Assembly (NCBI GenBank): GCA_910585785.1
Contig: CAJUEV010000002.1
Location: forward strand, 51,226 to 115,225
Source: an uncultured Christensenella sp.
Lineage (GTDB): Bacteria > Bacillota > Clostridia > Christensenellales > Borkfalkiaceae
Direction: 5' to 3'
DNA length: 64,000 bases
The notes below the pieces were generated by a model. It worked only from the letters and a program-made list of their open reading frames with translations. It had not been told where the DNA came from and ran no database searches. Positions within the stretch are counted from its first letter, which is position 1, and the number at the start of each line of letters is the position of its first letter. This document shows, in pieces, positions 7,536 to 16,031 of the stretch. Position numbers and translations under genes: made by a program.

Positions 7536-8540
7536 TTAAGAAATTATTGAACCGAAAGCAAACAACACCAATACTCCGCAATACAGCATACTGTCAAATC
7601 TGTCCAGCACTCCGCCGTGCCCGGGCAAAAGGTTGCCCATATCCTTTATGCCGCACTCGCGCTTGATTGCGCTTTCAAACAAGTCGCCAATCATTGCAAG
7701 AATAGACGTACCCAATCCCACCAGAACAAACGTCACAAGCGGATGAATTTTTTCACTGGAAAATACAAGATAAACTTCGTTAAATCTCCAAAGATAAACG
7801 TTATTGTTTATCCCGCCGAACCAATACATAACATAATATGCGACTATCGCGCCCAGTATACCGCCGATTATGCCGCCGACCGCGCCAATAACCGTCTTGT
7901 TGGGGGAAAGTTGCGGGGCAAGTTTCAACGGTATCCAACGCTTAAACAACGTACCCACTATATACGCACCGGCGTCGGTAAACACTGTGCACAAAATAAG
8001 CACAAGCATCGCCACCATAGAGTTTTGCGGCAAATGGTTTATGGACGCAAGCAAAGCGGGCAAAACGCCGCAGTACATCATACAGAACACGCAGGAAATA
8101 GTTCCTCTTACCGAACTTCTTACGTGGTCGAAAACGGAAGTTGCCGCAAGGCACATAAAATATACCGCAAACGCGCACGCCACGGCAAGCAAGCCCGCCT
8201 GCCAGGTCATTTCAAGTATGACGCACAAAGGCACTACCACCGCGCAAAAAGCAATGGTAAATGTGCGCTGCGCAAACGAAATTTTTTTGTCCTGAGAGTT
8301 TTGCCTTCCGTCTATCGCGCGAAGAAATTCCAGACAGCCGATAACGGCAATGCCGCAAAACACTATATCAAAGCCGAGCGAGCCCCAATAAATTATAGTG
8401 CCGAAAACGGCTTCCGTGCGCGGAATACACCACTTCATTGCGCACAGCGCAACTACTATAACCACGTATATTACCGAAGTAAGCGTTCGTTTAAACGTAG
8501 AACTGTCCTTTGTTTTGTTTTTTACAGTTTCCAAAATCAA
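7536..8540 (-). CDS. cdsA: Phosphatidate cytidylyltransferase CdsA
   Basis: CdsA makes CDP-diacylglycerol from phosphatidic acid and CTP, the branch point for phospholipid synthesis. The 334-residue polytopic membrane protein (about eight hydrophobic segments) contains the family signature near the C-terminus, SPNKTVIGAVGG and later KDMGNLLPGHGGVLDRFDS. It is longer than the usual 260-280 residues because of an N-terminal hydrophilic lead of about 20 residues and loop insertions. The start is a TTG at 8540 with GAGG five nt upstream; no better ATG is present. It lies 30 nt after uppS. The plus-strand cls gene at 16.0 kb would use its downstream lipids. Confidence 0.93.
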   Translation of the reverse strand: MILETVKNKTKDSSTFKRTLTSVIYVVIVVALCAMKWCIPRTEAVFGTIIYWGSLGFDIVFCGIAVIGCLEFLRAIDGRQNSQDKKISFAQRTFTIAFCAVVVPLCVILEMTWQAGLLAVACAFAVYFMCLAATSVFDHVRSSVRGTISCVFCMMYCGVLPALLASINHLPQNSMVAMLVLILCTVFTDAGAYIVGTLFKRWIPLKLAPQLSPNKTVIGAVGGIIGGILGAIVAYYVMYWFGGINNNVYLWRFNEVYLVFSSEKIHPLVTFVLVGLGTSILAMIGDLFESAIKRECGIKDMGNLLPGHGGVLDRFDSMLYCGVLVLFAFGSIIS

Positions 8541-8570
8541 CTAATCCTCTAAAAATAATATTCCCCTTAT

Positions 8571-9260
8571 TCACACGTTTCCAAACCGTCTGTCCCTGCG
8601 CGCAAACTCGTCAAGCGCAGCGTCGAACTCGGCGTCCGAAAAATCGGGGAAAAGTATATCGCAAAAATAAAGTTCCGCATACGCCGCCTGAAAAGTAAGA
8701 AAGTTTGACAGGCGCTTTTCTCCGCCCGTCCTTATTATAAAGTCGGGGTCGGGTATGCCGTCCGTATACAAAAATTTTGCAAATTCTTCCGCGCAAAGTT
8801 TTTTGCCGTTTTCAACCGCAAGATTTACGGCGCGCAGAATTTCGGACCGTGTTCCGTAATTTATTGCAAAAATAAGCGTAAACTGCGCGTCTGCGGGCGA
8901 ATTTTCTTCCCCCTCGCGCAACAGTGCGGCAACGTCCTCGGGCAATGCCGACAAATCGCCAATCACCTTCACGGCGGAACCTTTTTTATATAGTTTTTTT
9001 ACGTTCGATTTAAAATATTTTCTGAAAAGGTTGTATAAGCCTTCGACTTCCTCTTTCGGACGGGCAAGATTTTCCGTGGAAAGAGTGTACGCCGTAAGAT
9101 ATTTTACACCCCGCGCTTTTGCGTGCTCGGCAAGCCCTATCATTCGGTTCATTCCCGCGTTATGCCCGTAAGACCTGGGCATATGCCGCAGTTTAGCCCA
9201 CCTGCCGTTGCCGTCCATAATCAGCCCGACGTGCCGCGGAAGTACTTCTTTGCCTTCCAT
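8571..9260 (-). CDS. uppS: Isoprenyl transferase (undecaprenyl diphosphate synthase)
   Basis: UppS extends farnesyl diphosphate with cis isoprene units to give C55 undecaprenyl diphosphate, the lipid carrier for peptidoglycan. The start used here gives 229 residues, with the catalytic DGNGRWA at 16-22, and later the RTGGEKRLSNF substrate motif, in which the common serine of RTSGE is replaced by glycine. The ATG overlaps the frr stop codon as TGATG, indicating translational coupling; the longer reading to 9320 runs inside frr and is rejected. The gene is in the conserved frr-uppS-cdsA order. Confidence 0.94.
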   Translation of the reverse strand: MEGKEVLPRHVGLIMDGNGRWAKLRHMPRSYGHNAGMNRMIGLAEHAKARGVKYLTAYTLSTENLARPKEEVEGLYNLFRKYFKSNVKKLYKKGSAVKVIGDLSALPEDVAALLREGEENSPADAQFTLIFAINYGTRSEILRAVNLAVENGKKLCAEEFAKFLYTDGIPDPDFIIRTGGEKRLSNFLTFQAAYAELYFCDILFPDFSDAEFDAALDEFARRDRRFGNV

Positions 9261-9832
9261 CAAACGGTCATTATCTCCTTTTCCTTGGCTGCGGTTGCGG
9301 CGTCTATTTCCGCAATGCAATCGGAAACGTATTTTTCCACGTCCTTTTCATACGAAGCAAATTCGTCCTCGGAAAGCAGTTTTTCGTTTTTAAGTTTTTT
9401 GAAGTTTTCCAACGCGTCGCGGCGGATATTGCGCGCGGCTATTTTAGAATCCTCGCCCATCTTGCGGATTTGCTTTGACAAATCGCGGCGTCTTTCTTCG
9501 GTAAGTTGGGGAAAAGCAAGCCTAATCACCTTGCCGTCGTTGGTGGGCGTTATACCTATGTTTGAAGTTTGAATAGCCTTTTCAATCGCCTTTAAAAGGG
9601 ACATATCCCAGGGGGAAATTACAAGACACCTGCCTTCCTGAACGGATATGTTCGAAGTTTGGTTTACAGGCGTAGGCGCGCCGTAATAGTCCACCATAAT
9701 TTTATCCAGAATATGCGGATTTGCACGTCCCGCGCGTACCGCGGCAAAATCTTCTTTAAGCACGCTGACCGTTTTTGAAAGTTTGTCGTCAAGAACGAGT
9801 ATTATTTCTTCTACCTGTTCGCTGTCAATCAT
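9260..9832 (-). CDS. frr: Ribosome recycling factor
   Basis: RRF works with EF-G to split post-termination ribosomes. The 190-residue protein has the family's three-helix-bundle sequence, with the conserved VRAGRANPHILDKIMVDYYG and the VRLAFPQLTEERRRDLSKQ segments. The length is a few residues above the usual 185. AAGGAG lies 9 nt before the ATG at 9832. Its stop overlaps uppS. It normally follows pyrH directly; here an unrelated membrane-protein gene (9898-10479) sits between them. Confidence 0.96.
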   Translation of the reverse strand: MIDSEQVEEIILVLDDKLSKTVSVLKEDFAAVRAGRANPHILDKIMVDYYGAPTPVNQTSNISVQEGRCLVISPWDMSLLKAIEKAIQTSNIGITPTNDGKVIRLAFPQLTEERRRDLSKQIRKMGEDSKIAARNIRRDALENFKKLKNEKLLSEDEFASYEKDVEKYVSDCIAEIDAATAAKEKEIMTV

Positions 9833-9897
9833 TTATAAATGCTCCTTGGGATTGTTATTATTATGTTTATTTTTAAGTTTTAAAAACCTGCTTTTGT

Positions 9898-10479
9898 TTA
9901 AGCAGCGGGCTGCTCGGCAGCCGCCAACTTTTCGGTTTTTCTTTCAATAGCAAACGAGGCTATAAGCGTCACCGTGATTATCGCAAAATATATCAACTGC
10001 TGAATTAACTGTGCGACTATGCCGGAATACAAAATAAATTCTTCCGCGTCAAAAGAAGAAATTATGCCCGGCAATTCGTCCCTGTGATAATCATAATTGT
10101 CGTTATAATACTCTTTCCACTTGCATACCGTGGCGATTATCAAAACAAGAAACAATACCGTAACGGCTATGTCGACTACAAACGCAAACACCTTTTTTGT
10201 AGGTTTTTTTGCAAAAAAAGCGGATATGCCGGCAATTATTCCGCATATTGCGAATACTACGCCGACCAGACTTATTACCGCCAAAGGTTTTTGAAGGGCT
10301 TCAAATTCTTCCGCTAACATATAAACAGTTTCGCCGTTGACTATTTTATAGTAATAATAAGGTGTATAGCAAAGAAACTCTATCGAGTTATACAACGTGG
10401 CAAACGCGTTTACAATTGCGGCAAACAGCGCAATAATCAAAAAAATCGCTAAAATTTTCTGCTTGTTGATTTTATGCAT
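9898..10479 (-). CDS. Hypothetical four-helix membrane protein between pyrH and frr
   Basis: I do not recognise this 193-residue protein. It has four hydrophobic segments: about residues 9-30, 63-88, 97-117 and 150-175. The loop between helices 1 and 2 contains a tyrosine-rich stretch (CYTPYYYYK), and the loop before helix 4 contains YYNDNYDYHRD. The C-terminus is short and charged. It starts at ATG 10479 with AAGGT upstream, 11 nt after pyrH, so it is cotranscribed with pyrH and frr. Family analogues may be common small clostridial membrane proteins, but nothing points to a function. Its placement inside the pyrH-frr pair is unusual and suggests later insertion. Confidence 0.75.
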   Translation of the reverse strand: MHKINKQKILAIFLIIALFAAIVNAFATLYNSIEFLCYTPYYYYKIVNGETVYMLAEEFEALQKPLAVISLVGVVFAICGIIAGISAFFAKKPTKKVFAFVVDIAVTVLFLVLIIATVCKWKEYYNDNYDYHRDELPGIISSFDAEEFILYSGIVAQLIQQLIYFAIITVTLIASFAIERKTEKLAAAEQPAA

Positions 10480-10490
10480 AACGTTATACC

Positions 10491-11201
10491 TTAATTATTG
10501 TCGATAATAGTGCCTATACGTTCGCCGCACACGGCTTTTATGATGGAGTTTTCCTCGTCCAGCCCGAAAGCAAGCACGGGAATTCCGTTTTCCATACACA
10601 TAGTCGCGGCAGTGGTGTCCATTGCCTTTATTCCGTTATTAATAATGTCGATATATCTTATATGTTCGTATTTTTTCGCTTTGGGGTTAAGTTTGGGGTC
10701 GCTGTCGTAAATTCCGTCAATATTTTTTGCCATCAACAGCAAATTTGCCTGAATTTCGCACGCCCTCTGCGCCGCGGCGGTATCGGTAGAGCAATACGGA
10801 TTGCCCGTTCCGCAAGCCATAATAACCACTCTGCCCTTTTCAAAATGGTGCAAAGCCTTTCTTAAAATGTACGGCTCGGCAACAGAAGTCATAATAAGCG
10901 CCGTCTGTACTCGCGTGGGTATTCCGCGTTGTTCCAAAGCGTCCATCATTGCAAGCGAGTTCATAACGGTGGCAAGCATACCCATATGGTCGGCAGTGGT
11001 TCTGTCCATCTGCTTGCCCTGCCTTCCGCGCCAGAAGTTGCCCCCGCCTATTACAAGCGCGATTTCCACGCCCATATCGTGCACGGTTTTAATCTGCTCG
11101 ACCACGCGGGAGATAACCGTTTCGTCAAGGCCGTGCCCCTGAGGACCGGCAAGCGCCTCTCCTGAAAGTTTAATTAAAACTCTTTTATACTCGGGCTTCA
11201 T
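10491..11201 (-). CDS. pyrH: UMP kinase
   Basis: PyrH phosphorylates UMP to UDP in pyrimidine nucleotide synthesis; bacterial enzymes are hexameric amino-acid-kinase-fold proteins. The 236-residue sequence shows the phosphate-binding KLSGEAL at 12-18, GGGNFWRGRQG (about 51-61), and the ADHMGMLATVMN UMP-binding stretch. It heads the operon under a near-consensus promoter (11230-11258). The canonical partner rpsB-tsf is not upstream. GAGG lies about 14 nt before the ATG, longer than usual spacing. Confidence 0.96.
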   Translation of the reverse strand: MKPEYKRVLIKLSGEALAGPQGHGLDETVISRVVEQIKTVHDMGVEIALVIGGGNFWRGRQGKQMDRTTADHMGMLATVMNSLAMMDALEQRGIPTRVQTALIMTSVAEPYILRKALHHFEKGRVVIMACGTGNPYCSTDTAAAQRACEIQANLLLMAKNIDGIYDSDPKLNPKAKKYEHIRYIDIINNGIKAMDTTAATMCMENGIPVLAFGLDEENSIIKAVCGERIGTIIDNN

Positions 11202-11229
11202 TTTGAATTTTATTACCTCACTCTAAGAC

Positions 11230-11258
11230 AGTATATCATTAAGTCAAATAAATTTCAA
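11230..11258 (-). promoter_or_regulatory. pyrH operon promoter
   Basis: On the minus strand TTGAAA (11258-11253) and TATACT (11235-11230) are separated by 17 bp, about 30 nt before the pyrH start. Confidence 0.82.
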
Positions 11259-11382
11259 CAATTATAAACAAAAATCCAAAACAAAGTTTAATTTGTACAA
11301 GCAATATTTAAATTATTGTTGAATATACCCCATATTTCGGCAAAAACATACGCTTTTTTTAAGTTTACGCCATAAAACGCCC

Positions 11383-11420
11383 TAAGCGCGCCGCGCGGTA
11401 AACTCCGCGCGGCGCGCTTA
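11383..11420 (-). terminator. GC-rich hairpin after prfA
   Basis: A 16-bp perfect stem (TAAGCGCGCCGCGCGG and its complement) with a TAAACT loop lies just after the prfA stop. On the minus strand it is followed by AGGGCGTTTTATG, so the T tract is interrupted. It is a likely end of the rpmE-prmC-prfA transcript. The remaining 160 nt to pyrH contain the pyrH promoter and nothing else I can support. Confidence 0.65.
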
Positions 11421-11426
11421 AAAAAA

Positions 11427-12506
11427 TTATTCTTCGCCTGCAAGTCTTGCCTCGCGGTCGGCAACCGCAAGCGCTTCAATCATTCCCTCTATGTCCCCCA
11501 TAATAAAAGTATCCAACGAATAAAGCGAAAGCCCTATTCTGTGGTCCGTTACCCGCCCTTGCGGAAAGTTGTAGGTGCGTATGCGCTCGCTTCTGTCGCC
11601 CGTACCCACCAACGATTTTCTGTGTTCGTCGTAAGCGGAACGGTTTTGCGAATTGTAAAAGTCGTAAAGTCTTGAACGCAGCACCTTAAACGCTTTGTCC
11701 TTGTTTTTTAACTGACTGCGCTCGTCCTGACAGGTTACCACAAGCCCCGTGGGGAAATGGGTAATGCGTATCGCCGTTTCCGTCTTGTTTACTTTTTGTC
11801 CGCCCGCACCCGATGAACGGTAAACGTCCACGCGAATATCCTCGTCGCGGATTTCCACCTCAACGTCCTCCGCTTCGGGCAAAACCGCCACCGTTGCGGT
11901 TGAAGTGTGCACCCTTCCCTGCGACTCGGTTTCGGGCACGCGCTGAACGCGGTGCACCCCGCTTTCAAATTTAAGCTGCTTGTACGCGTCTTTGCCTGAA
12001 ACGTTGAAAACCACTTCCTTTATGCCGCCCAATTCCGTTTCGTTTACGTCCACAACCTCCGTTTTAAGCCTGTGCCTTTCGCAATAGTTCAAGTACATTC
12101 TGTAAAGTTCGTAAGCGAACAAAGCGGCTTCTTCGCCGCCCGCGCCGCCGCGGATTTCCACAATACAGTTTCTGTCGTCGTTTTTGTCCTTAGGCAACAG
12201 CAAAACTTTGAGTTCGTCGCGCAAAACTTCAAGTTTTTCTTTACAGTCGCGCACTTCCGCCTGAAACATTTCGCGCATTTCGGCGTCCGTTTCCGTCCTT
12301 TCCGCTTCCGCCGCCGCGTTCATCTGCCTTTCCGCCTCAGCATACTCGGCGTATTTTTGCGCGGTTTCGGCAATTTCCGCCTGCGCTTTGGCTGTTTTTG
12401 TCCACTCTGCGGTGTCCGAAATTACCGCAGGGTCCGCCATTTTTTGGGACAGCTCTTCATACCGCGCGTAAATATCCTTTAATTTTAAAATCATTTTATC
12501 TGCCAT
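11427..12506 (-). CDS. prfA: Peptide chain release factor 1
   Basis: RF1 reads UAA and UAG stop codons and triggers peptide release. The 359 residues include the PxT codon-recognition tripeptide as PET at 191-193 (usually PAT/PVT) and the catalytic GGQ at 235-237, in SSGAGGQKVNKTE. The GGQ glutamine is the substrate of PrmC, which is encoded immediately upstream as the C-terminal half of a fusion protein. The ATG at 12506 lies 109 nt after that gene. A strong hairpin follows the stop. Confidence 0.97.
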   Translation of the reverse strand: MADKMILKLKDIYARYEELSQKMADPAVISDTAEWTKTAKAQAEIAETAQKYAEYAEAERQMNAAAEAERTETDAEMREMFQAEVRDCKEKLEVLRDELKVLLLPKDKNDDRNCIVEIRGGAGGEEAALFAYELYRMYLNYCERHRLKTEVVDVNETELGGIKEVVFNVSGKDAYKQLKFESGVHRVQRVPETESQGRVHTSTATVAVLPEAEDVEVEIRDEDIRVDVYRSSGAGGQKVNKTETAIRITHFPTGLVVTCQDERSQLKNKDKAFKVLRSRLYDFYNSQNRSAYDEHRKSLVGTGDRSERIRTYNFPQGRVTDHRIGLSLYSLDTFIMGDIEGMIEALAVADREARLAGEE

Positions 12507-12615
12507 AATTCAAACCGCATAAATATTGCCGTAAAAAATCCTGCACGAAAAACTATTTCGCTGATTCTTTACGGCAATTTTTTTAATATTAACGTTGCGC
12601 GCGTAATTTTGCAAA

Positions 12616-14496
12616 TTAAAAAACTATTTTTACAAACCTTTCCACGCCGCTTAAATCTTTTAAAACTATCGCGTAATCGCGCTTGGGGAAAATCTTCAAA
12701 ATCGCTTCCGTCTGCCCCTCGCCGCACTCCACAATCAACATTCCGTCGCGCGTAAGATAATTGCGCACGTATTTTGCAAGCATACGGTAAAAATCCAACC
12801 CGTCGTCGCCGCCGTCAAGCGCTATCCTCGGCTCGTACTCGCGCACTTCCTTCTGCAAAAACGGAATTTCTCCGCTTTTGATATAAGGCGGATTGCAAAC
12901 GATTATATTGTATCTGCCGTGGATATTGTTGAACAAATCGCTTACCACAAAGGAAACGTCTACGCTGTTGTAGTTTGCGTTTTCCTTTGCAAGCATAATA
13001 GCCGCGTCCGAAATATCCGCGCCCGTCACGCTTACGCCCATTCCCTTGCAGGACTTTGCAACCGCAATAGCCACGCAGCCCGTGCCCGTGCACATATCCA
13101 ATACCTTGTCGTTATTTTCAACGCTTTTTATTGTTATGTCCGCAAGCATTTCCGTTTCCGGTCTGGGAATAAGCGCGCGCTCGTCGCATTTTATTTTAAG
13201 TCCGTAAAACTCCGTGTCGCCGATTATATACCAAAGCGGTCTTCCCGTAAGACGTTTTTTTACAATTTCGTCTATTTTTTTGCTTTCGGAAGGTCTTACC
13301 GTGCGTTCGCCCCTGCCGAGTTCGCTCCTCTTAATATCCAGAACAAGCGAATAAATCCACTCGGCGTCGCTTTCGTCAATATCGCGCTCGGCAAACTTCT
13401 TTTTTGTTTCCTGCAACATTTTGGAAAGTATTCCGCTGGTTACAAACTGCGTTTCGGGAATGGTTTCGTCCGCGTCCATTTCCAACACCTTGTTGAAAGC
13501 CGCAATTGCGACTTCTATCATTTTTTCGTCCGGTTCGCGCGTGGTCAAATACTTTTGCAAAAGCATTCCCGGCGCTTTAAGCGCCCTTACAAACGGATTG
13601 TCAAACCGCGCAAGCAGCTTCAAAACTTCGTAAGAAACGCCCGCAAGCAACGGCAACAACACAAGTTCCAAACCGATATTTATAAAAAATCTCGCTACTT
13701 TACCGGGCGTGGAAGAAAAAACGTATTCATAGAACACCCAGCTTAAAACGGAAATTACAACTATGTTTATAAACAGAACTATAAACAAAAACGAAGTGCC
13801 GCACCTGTCGTGTATACGCGAACAATTTTTTACGTTTTCGGGCGTAAGTTCAAAGCCGTGCTCGTAAGCGTTTATGGTTTTATGTTCCGCGCCGTGATAC
13901 ATATACAGCCTGCGTATGTCTTTAAGCAGCAGTATAATTCCCAGATATGCAAGGAAAATAATAAGTTTTATTACCGCAAGCAACACGTAATACGCCCAAT
14001 GATGCTCGTCAATAGGCGCCACGGGAGAATTTACCTTCTCCTGCAAAGCGGGAATAAGCCCCACAAGAAAACGTGGCAGCAAAAAGAATATCGCCACGGC
14101 AAGCACCACGCCGATAAATACCGAAACGACTGTAAGTACGTCCATAAGGCTTACTTTAAACTTTTCGGCAAACCACTTCTGCACTTTACCGGGGTCTTCC
14201 TCCTCGTTGTCGCCGTATACCGCTGCGGAACGCATCAGCGTTTTTGTACCGCGCACAAGGGACGAAAACAGGTTGACCACGCCGCGCACAAATGGTATTT
14301 TTGAGGCGGTTTTTGCGGCGTTGCTTCTTTTAAGGCGGTTAGCTTCCACCTGAACTTCGCCGTCGGGGTCGCGCACGGCGGTCGCCATACTCGATTTACC
14401 CATCATCATAACGCCTTCCAAAACGGCTTGCCCGCCAATGTACGTACAATTTTTTGCGGCTTTTTTAGTTTTTTCTTTGTTTTCTTTTTTTGCCAT
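12616..14496 (-). CDS. prmC: Fusion of DUF1385 membrane domain and PrmC release factor glutamine methyltransferase
   Basis: A 626-residue protein with two parts. Residues about 15-335 are a DUF1385 (YqhQ-like) membrane domain: YIGGQAVLEGVMM at 19-31, three to four hydrophobic segments at about 117-145, 170-192, 235-262 and 270-290, and a conserved YHGAEHKTINAYE at 200-212. Residues about 350-626 are PrmC/HemK: a helical N-terminal region with the DEIVKKRLTGRPLWYIIG signature, the SAM-binding DMCTGTGCVAIAVA at 467-480 and the NPPY active site at 535-538. PrmC methylates the GGQ glutamine of release factors; the target prfA is the next gene. The function of DUF1385 is unknown. The reading is uninterrupted, so this is one polypeptide that would place the methyltransferase at the membrane. 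Confidence 0.92.
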   Translation of the reverse strand: MAKKENKEKTKKAAKNCTYIGGQAVLEGVMMMGKSSMATAVRDPDGEVQVEANRLKRSNAAKTASKIPFVRGVVNLFSSLVRGTKTLMRSAAVYGDNEEEDPGKVQKWFAEKFKVSLMDVLTVVSVFIGVVLAVAIFFLLPRFLVGLIPALQEKVNSPVAPIDEHHWAYYVLLAVIKLIIFLAYLGIILLLKDIRRLYMYHGAEHKTINAYEHGFELTPENVKNCSRIHDRCGTSFLFIVLFINIVVISVLSWVFYEYVFSSTPGKVARFFINIGLELVLLPLLAGVSYEVLKLLARFDNPFVRALKAPGMLLQKYLTTREPDEKMIEVAIAAFNKVLEMDADETIPETQFVTSGILSKMLQETKKKFAERDIDESDAEWIYSLVLDIKRSELGRGERTVRPSESKKIDEIVKKRLTGRPLWYIIGDTEFYGLKIKCDERALIPRPETEMLADITIKSVENNDKVLDMCTGTGCVAIAVAKSCKGMGVSVTGADISDAAIMLAKENANYNSVDVSFVVSDLFNNIHGRYNIIVCNPPYIKSGEIPFLQKEVREYEPRIALDGGDDGLDFYRMLAKYVRNYLTRDGMLIVECGEGQTEAILKIFPKRDYAIVLKDLSGVERFVKIVF

Positions 14497-14561
14497 TATT
14501 AAGACTTTAATCCTTAAATCGCGCCGTTATGCGCAATTCCCACACATAAAACACTTATCCG

Positions 14562-14598
14562 AAAAAAAACAAGCAGGCTCCAAAAAATCTTTGGAGCC
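14562..14598 (-). terminator. Terminator after rpmE
   Basis: On the minus strand a 9-bp stem (GGCTCCAAA / TTTGGAGCC) is followed by TGCTTG and eight T residues. It lies just after the rpmE stop and would limit read-through into the DUF1385-PrmC gene. Confidence 0.88.
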
Positions 14599-14604
14599 GT
14601 TGTG

Positions 14605-14808
14605 TTAAATATTGTATCTTTTCTTGAACTTGTCTACACGGCCGCCTGTATCAACCAACTTCTGCTTACCGGTAAAGAAAGGATGGCACTTGTTGCAAAT
14701 GTCAACTTTCAATGTTTCCACGTTTTTCGTGGTACCCGTCTTAAAAGTCGCGCCGCACGCGCAAACTACGGTAACCTCGTGATATTCGGGATGTATTTCG
14801 GGCTTCAT
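14605..14808 (-). CDS. rpmE: 50S ribosomal protein L31 (zinc form)
   Basis: L31 bridges the 50S and 30S subunits. The 67-residue product has four zinc-ligand cysteines at 16, 18, 38 and 41 (VCACG ... CNKCHPFF), so it is the C+ form, expected when zinc is available. The start at 14808 is set by GAGGTG 6 nt upstream; a potential start three codons earlier lies within that spacing. The rpmE - DUF1385/prmC - prfA order is conserved in Clostridia. A terminator follows directly. Confidence 0.96.
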   Translation of the reverse strand: MKPEIHPEYHEVTVVCACGATFKTGTTKNVETLKVDICNKCHPFFTGKQKLVDTGGRVDKFKKRYNI

Positions 14809-14940
14809 AACGTTCACCTCGCTTTATTTCTTATAACGCTTCACTATTATAATAAATATATTCGGCATAGTCAATTAATTTACCCCGACTTTAACGATTT
14901 TACTTAAAAATCACACCCGATAAAATTTTATAAAATTTAG

Positions 14941-14969
14941 TTGCAAAAGTTTTTTGTATAGCGTATAAT
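14941..14969 (+). promoter_or_regulatory. Promoter of the dehydrogenase-like gene
   Basis: TTGCAA (14941-14946), 17 bp, TATAAT (14964-14969). The predicted start leaves only about 10 nt before the ATG at 14986, and no Shine-Dalgarno is visible. Confidence 0.72.
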
Positions 14970-14985
14970 GTGCATTAGTTAGTGT

Positions 14986-16005
14986 ATGGATAACTGGATT
15001 TTAAAGGGCGTAAAAAACCTCGTAAACGAACCTGCGAGCGTAAACATAACGTCGCCCACTCAAATTAAAGTTAAGGTATCGCACCTGCTTTTAACCGACT
15101 ACGACGCACTTTTGTACAGCGGAAAAATGGAAACTGCTTTCCCCAGAATATTAGGGCGTTCCGCAGTCGGCATAGTTACCGAAGCGGGTGAAAAGTGCTA
15201 CGGCATAGAAAAAGGAACAAGGGTTTACTTTTTGCCTTCCCGCGCGTGCGGCGAATGTTTGCCGTGCAAAAGCGGTAAAACGAAGGATTGCCGCGAGGTT
15301 TTGTCCGCCGGTAAGGATTTTGACGGATTTATGCGCGATTTTGTGGTATGCGAATATAACGAAGTTGCGCCCCTTCCCGCAGCTGTGGACGATTTTAACG
15401 CGCTCTGCATAGAAACGATAGGCATTGCCCAAAATATTTACGATAAACTCAATCTTAACGCGGGCCAGAGAGTGGCTGTCGTGGGAGCGGGTTTTACGGG
15501 CAATATCATCGCGCAAGTGCTGTTATACCACAAGATTGTTCCGGTAGTAATTGACAACTCGCCCGCCAACCTTGAAAAAGCAAAAAAATGCGGCATATAC
15601 TACGCCTTCCCCGCCGACGACGATTTGGAAGAAAACGTCAAAAACGCGACGGGCGGCGCTATGTGCGACGCGGCTATTTACTGCTCGGGTTCGCGACTGC
15701 CTGTTTCGGTTGCGCCGCGGTTGGTTGCAGACGGAAAGGCGCTTGTTTTGTGCGATATTCCTTTGAATCCGGTCAATCTGGACGCGGGCGCGATTATTGA
15801 AAAAAATCTGACCGTGTTCGGCGTAAACGATTCTTACGGATATACCGACGCCGTTATAAATATGCTTATGCAAAAAGCCGTAAACATAGATATTGAACGT
15901 GAAATTCTTTCCGAATACGATTTAGCCGCCTTGCTTGAAGATAAAGCGACAAACGCTTCGCCTTCAAAACAAAGCAAAATGACAGTATTAAAAATGATAA
16001 TCTGA
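14986..16005 (+). CDS. Medium-chain dehydrogenase/reductase family protein lacking catalytic zinc ligands
   Basis: A 339-residue protein of the zinc-type alcohol dehydrogenase (MDR) fold. The structural zinc lobe is intact: C88, C91, C94 and C102 in ACGECLPCKSGKTKDC. The Rossmann nucleotide-binding motif VVGAGFTGNIIA lies near residue 169. The catalytic zinc site looks lost: the usual C-G-T-D-x-H is replaced with L35-L-T-D-Y-D40, and the G-H-E motif is G57-R-S59. It may use another chemistry, bind NAD(P)H without turnover, or work as a zinc-independent reductase. The substrate is not known. It is followed 26 nt later by cls, with which it may be cotranscribed. Confidence 0.85.
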   Translation: MDNWILKGVKNLVNEPASVNITSPTQIKVKVSHLLLTDYDALLYSGKMETAFPRILGRSAVGIVTEAGEKCYGIEKGTRVYFLPSRACGECLPCKSGKTKDCREVLSAGKDFDGFMRDFVVCEYNEVAPLPAAVDDFNALCIETIGIAQNIYDKLNLNAGQRVAVVGAGFTGNIIAQVLLYHKIVPVVIDNSPANLEKAKKCGIYYAFPADDDLEENVKNATGGAMCDAAIYCSGSRLPVSVAPRLVADGKALVLCDIPLNPVNLDAGAIIEKNLTVFGVNDSYGYTDAVINMLMQKAVNIDIEREILSEYDLAALLEDKATNASPSKQSKMTVLKMII

Positions 16006-16031
16006 TTTATCGGCGCGCGTAATTTTCCGCT

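Noticed and set aside
7617..8552. 311-codon plus-strand frame opposite cdsA
   Set aside because: Antisense shadow with a composition unlike real proteins (His/Arg/Tyr-rich).
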